5,994 nt of DNA, from contig JAESSL010000399.1 of assembly GCA_016764135.1 (NCBI GenBank), positions 1 to 5,994 on the forward strand, in the 5' to 3' direction. The position numbers were made by a program, and so were the translations under genes. This document shows, piece after piece, positions 5,273-5,994 of the stretch (its first letter is position 1; every line of letters starts with the position of its first letter). The DNA comes from Alphaproteobacteria bacterium. Lineage in GTDB: Bacteria; Pseudomonadota; Alphaproteobacteria; UBA8366; GCA-2717185. Under the pieces are notes generated by a model. The model made no database searches and was not told the origin of the DNA. It was given only the letters and a program-made list of their open reading frames with translations.

Positions 5273-5994
5273 ATGCCCTTTATGACGCGCGACGACGTAA
5301 AAATATACTATGAGGATGAAGGCGCTGGCGTACCGATCTTGCTGAGCCACGGGTTCGGCGCCTCCACTGGCATGTGGGACGGGCAGGTGGCGGCCTTCGC
5401 CGACCGATACCGGTTTATCCGCTGGGATATGCGCGGCCACGGTCAAAACGATTGTCCGGAAGATCCTGACGCCTACAGCCAGGCGCATACATTGGCGGAC
5501 ATGCTGGGGCTGCTTGATCTTTTGGGGATCGACAAGGCGGTCATCGCGGGTCATTCGCTGGGCGGCTATATGACGCTGGCGTTTCAGGCGCGCTATCGGT
5601 CGCGCGCTCGCGCGTTAATTCTTCAAGGGTGCGGCCCCGGTTATCGCAGCGATACATCGCGGGCGACATGGAATGTGCGCGCGGAAAACCGGGCGCAGAC
5701 GTTGGAAGACGGTGGTTTGGCGGCGCTGGGCGGCGGTGCGGAGGTCGGCGTCAGCATCCAGGGCTCCGCGCAGGGATTGGCCAACGCGGCGCGTGGAATT
5801 TTAAGTCAGGTGGACGCCGTCGCCATCGACAGTCTGCCGAAGATTACAATCCCCACATTGATTGTTATTGGCGATGGCGACGCGCATTTTCTGCAAGGCT
5901 CCGAATATATGGCCAGCCGTATTCCCGGGGCGGTTAATGTGGTTGTTCTCAATGCGGGACACGGCGTAAATGTGGACCAACCTGACGCGGTCAA
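5273..5994 (+). CDS. Alpha/beta-hydrolase fold protein, N-terminal 240 residues (runs off right edge)
   Basis: The open frame from ATG 5273 to the window end encodes a single-domain alpha/beta hydrolase with no signal peptide, so probably cytoplasmic. Visible: the HGFG oxyanion-hole loop (26-29), the WDMRGHGQND stretch (51-60), the nucleophile elbow GHSLGG with S95 (93-98), a short cap-like region (about 125-180), the IGDGD acid turn with D203 as likely catalytic acid, and AGHGVN with H230 (228-233). All triad residues are present. The family usually ends about 20-30 residues later, so most of the protein is shown. It resembles the broad 3-oxoadipate enol-lactonase/esterase-like group, but this fold covers many reactions and the substrate cannot be told. 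It is divergent from mraZ and not part of the dcw operon. Its base composition matches the neighbouring genes. Confidence 0.9.
   Translation, partial: MPFMTRDDVKIYYEDEGAGVPILLSHGFGASTGMWDGQVAAFADRYRFIRWDMRGHGQNDCPEDPDAYSQAHTLADMLGLLDLLGIDKAVIAGHSLGGYMTLAFQARYRSRARALILQGCGPGYRSDTSRATWNVRAENRAQTLEDGGLAALGGGAEVGVSIQGSAQGLANAARGILSQVDAVAIDSLPKITIPTLIVIGDGDAHFLQGSEYMASRIPGAVNVVVLNAGHGVNVDQPDAV

Noticed and set aside
5231..5554. Minus-strand open frame of 107 codons
   Set aside because: It is antisense to the N-terminal half of the alpha/beta hydrolase, which has intact catalytic motifs; no independent support.

Overview
The window holds the promoter-proximal end of a division and cell wall (dcw) cluster on the minus strand. 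In transcription order it reads mraZ, rsmH (mraW), ftsL, ftsI, murE. A divergent alpha/beta-hydrolase gene lies on the plus strand beyond a 516-base intergenic region. The gene order, the GC-rich coding sequence, an arginine-rich N-terminal extension on FtsI and an FtsL with a proline-rich tail suggest a Gram-negative proteobacterium, most likely an alphaproteobacterium. That placement is a judgement from protein style and gene order, not from a database search.

Layout from right to left in the direction of dcw transcription: an AT-rich regulatory region (about 4920-5272) carries two candidate promoters for mraZ and a four-copy, 10-bp-period array of TGGGN-type elements that fits the known MraZ operator. 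A leader of about 170-215 bases follows, with a tandem 13-bp repeat and a small hairpin. Then come mraZ (start 4756), rsmH (start 4248, 8-base overlap), ftsL (start 3226, 4-base overlap), ftsI (start 2832, 10-base gap) and murE (start TTG at 1046, 14-base overlap, running off the left edge). The packing is tight enough that the five genes are almost certainly one operon with translational coupling.

The genes work together as follows. MraZ is the cluster's DNA-binding regulator. RsmH methylates 16S rRNA. FtsL is a single-pass divisome protein that helps activate septal synthesis. FtsI (PBP3) crosslinks septal peptidoglycan. MurE adds the third amino acid to the UDP-MurNAc-peptide precursor. 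All key catalytic motifs visible in the window are intact and no gene is frameshifted or interrupted.

The plus-strand gene from 5273 is a hydrolase with an intact Ser-Asp-His triad, cut by the right edge; its substrate cannot be told. I see no mobile element, CRISPR array, RNA gene or undescribed multi-gene system. The most rewarding part is the mraZ control region, followed by the start-site questions for murE and mraZ.
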